Source: an uncultured Chthoniobacterales bacterium (lineage in GTDB: Bacteria; Verrucomicrobiota; Verrucomicrobiia; Chthoniobacterales; UBA10450). From it: DNA of 6,446 bases. The position numbers and the translations under genes were made by a program. Shown piece after piece: positions 5,840-6,446 of this stretch. Under the pieces are notes generated by a model, which saw only the letters and a list, made by a program, of their open reading frames with translations, did no database searches and was not told where the DNA came from. The first letter of the stretch is position 1, and every line of letters starts with the position of its first letter. The DNA lies in assembly GCA_955652155.1 (NCBI GenBank), contig CATPAT010000104.1:1-6446 (forward strand), in the 5' to 3' direction.

Positions 5840-6446
5840 TCACAGCAACTCGCGCACGCAATTTACCGCGCGGAGATAAACGCGGTGCGGACCTCCACGC
5901 AACAGCTCCTGCGTCATTAGATCAACCGGGTCGTTGCTTTGGGCCGGCATCATCTGCGGCAGCGCGGTTTCGTTTTCGCCGCTCCGCGAAATCTCGAGCA
6001 AGTCCTCGCATTGCGCTGGTATGACTCGGAACTGAACACCGCTGGAATTTATCGTGACGTCGCCGATTGGGCCGCCTTCCCGCTGGCGCAGCTCGATGTC
6101 GATCTTACGATTATTCGCATCCACAAATCTGCAGCTCCCGTTGCGCGCGGGCTCGTTGACCTTCCAATTCAGCTGCGCACCCAGCCAGCCGAGTAAAAGG
6201 AGAGCAGTCGATTTGAATCCGGACCCGTAATCGATATTGAGGCTTTCGATTTTGGAAAAATGATGATGCGACGCCGGGTGATCGAAGAATTGCGCAATAG
6301 CATGCCGCACCTTGTCGAGTCGTGTCCAATTAAGATCGCAAAGCACGATCCTTTGTTTCGCTTCCTCTTGCGCGGTTTCGACGAGATGCATTTGCGCGCC
6401 AAAGTCCTTCCACGTTTGGCTATCGAAGATCAATCGATTCACCCAC
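5840..6446 (-). CDS. opcA: Glucose-6-phosphate dehydrogenase assembly protein OpcA, C-terminal part; N-terminus cut by window edge
   Basis: The frame ends at a TGA at 5842-5840 and is open to the right edge, giving 201 complete codons. The GTG at 6442 is not taken as the start, because the upstream codon is still open (Trp) and VNRLIFDSQTW matches the internal 'DRVIVDS' strand of OpcA rather than its N-terminus. Next comes IVLCDLNWTRLDKVRHAIAQFFD, the DLxWxRLxxWR-AQFFD signature of the OpcA C-terminal domain. It is followed by KIESLNIDYG, STALLLLGWLGAQLNWKV and the mixed-strand end typical of the family. OpcA is known from cyanobacteria and actinobacteria as an activator/assembly factor of glucose-6-phosphate dehydrogenase, the entry to the oxidative pentose phosphate pathway. 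It is usually encoded directly after zwf, which would lie beyond 6446. Roughly 100-150 N-terminal residues are missing. Confidence 0.85.
   Translation of the reverse strand, partial: WVNRLIFDSQTWKDFGAQMHLVETAQEEAKQRIVLCDLNWTRLDKVRHAIAQFFDHPASHHHFSKIESLNIDYGSGFKSTALLLLGWLGAQLNWKVNEPARNGSCRFVDANNRKIDIELRQREGGPIGDVTINSSGVQFRVIPAQCEDLLEISRSGENETALPQMMPAQSNDPVDLMTQELLRGGPHRVYLRAVNCVRELL

Noticed and set aside
1..6446. tRNA, rRNA, CRISPR array, transposase, toxin-antitoxin or defence genes
   Set aside because: No matching structure, repeat spacing or protein motif was seen on either strand.

Overview
This window is ordinary chromosomal housekeeping DNA from a bacterium with mid-range GC, in the mid-50s percent by eye. 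The best lineage guess is Verrucomicrobiota, perhaps near Chthoniobacterales. That rests on the overall look of the proteins (a HemW/family-4 UDG/QueA/OpcA mix), the squalene-synthase-like enzyme and the short palindromic repeats in the gaps. It is an inference, not a marker-gene assignment. I found no mobile element with a transposase, no CRISPR array, no tRNA or rRNA, and no defence or secretion system.

Layout, left to right. Positions 1-827 (minus) hold the N-terminal three quarters of HemW, the radical-SAM heme chaperone, cut by the left edge. Divergent from it, 938-1984 (plus) encodes an exported DUF362 protein. It overlaps by 14 bases a squalene/phytoene-synthase family enzyme at 1971-3011 (plus), so the two look like an operon. 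That pair converges, across only 9 bases, on a family 4 [4Fe-4S] uracil-DNA glycosylase (3021-3836 or 3908, minus). The glycosylase is divergent from queA (3907-4917, plus), the queuosine tRNA-modification enzyme. After a 93-base gap comes a YciA-type acyl-CoA thioesterase (5011-5397, plus). It converges, across 2 bases, on a small putative lipoprotein (5400-5738, minus). Last is the C-terminal part of OpcA, the glucose-6-phosphate dehydrogenase assembly protein (5840-6446, minus), cut by the right edge. zwf would be expected further right.

The genes do not form one pathway: heme trafficking, isoprenoid synthesis, base-excision repair, tRNA modification, acyl-CoA hydrolysis and pentose-phosphate entry sit side by side.

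The most notable structure is a set of small palindromic elements. Three intergenic gaps each carry a different imperfect inverted repeat of about 70-100 bases (846-944, 4922-4999, 5768-5836). The first supplies the apparent start codon of the DUF362 gene. Two more repeat-like pieces lie in frame inside genes: a near-perfect 23-base palindrome in a variable loop of queA (4660-4682), and a GC-rich block in the glycosylase linker (3636-3669). This suggests a genome seeded with several families of small palindromic repeats. I see no previously undescribed multi-gene system here.
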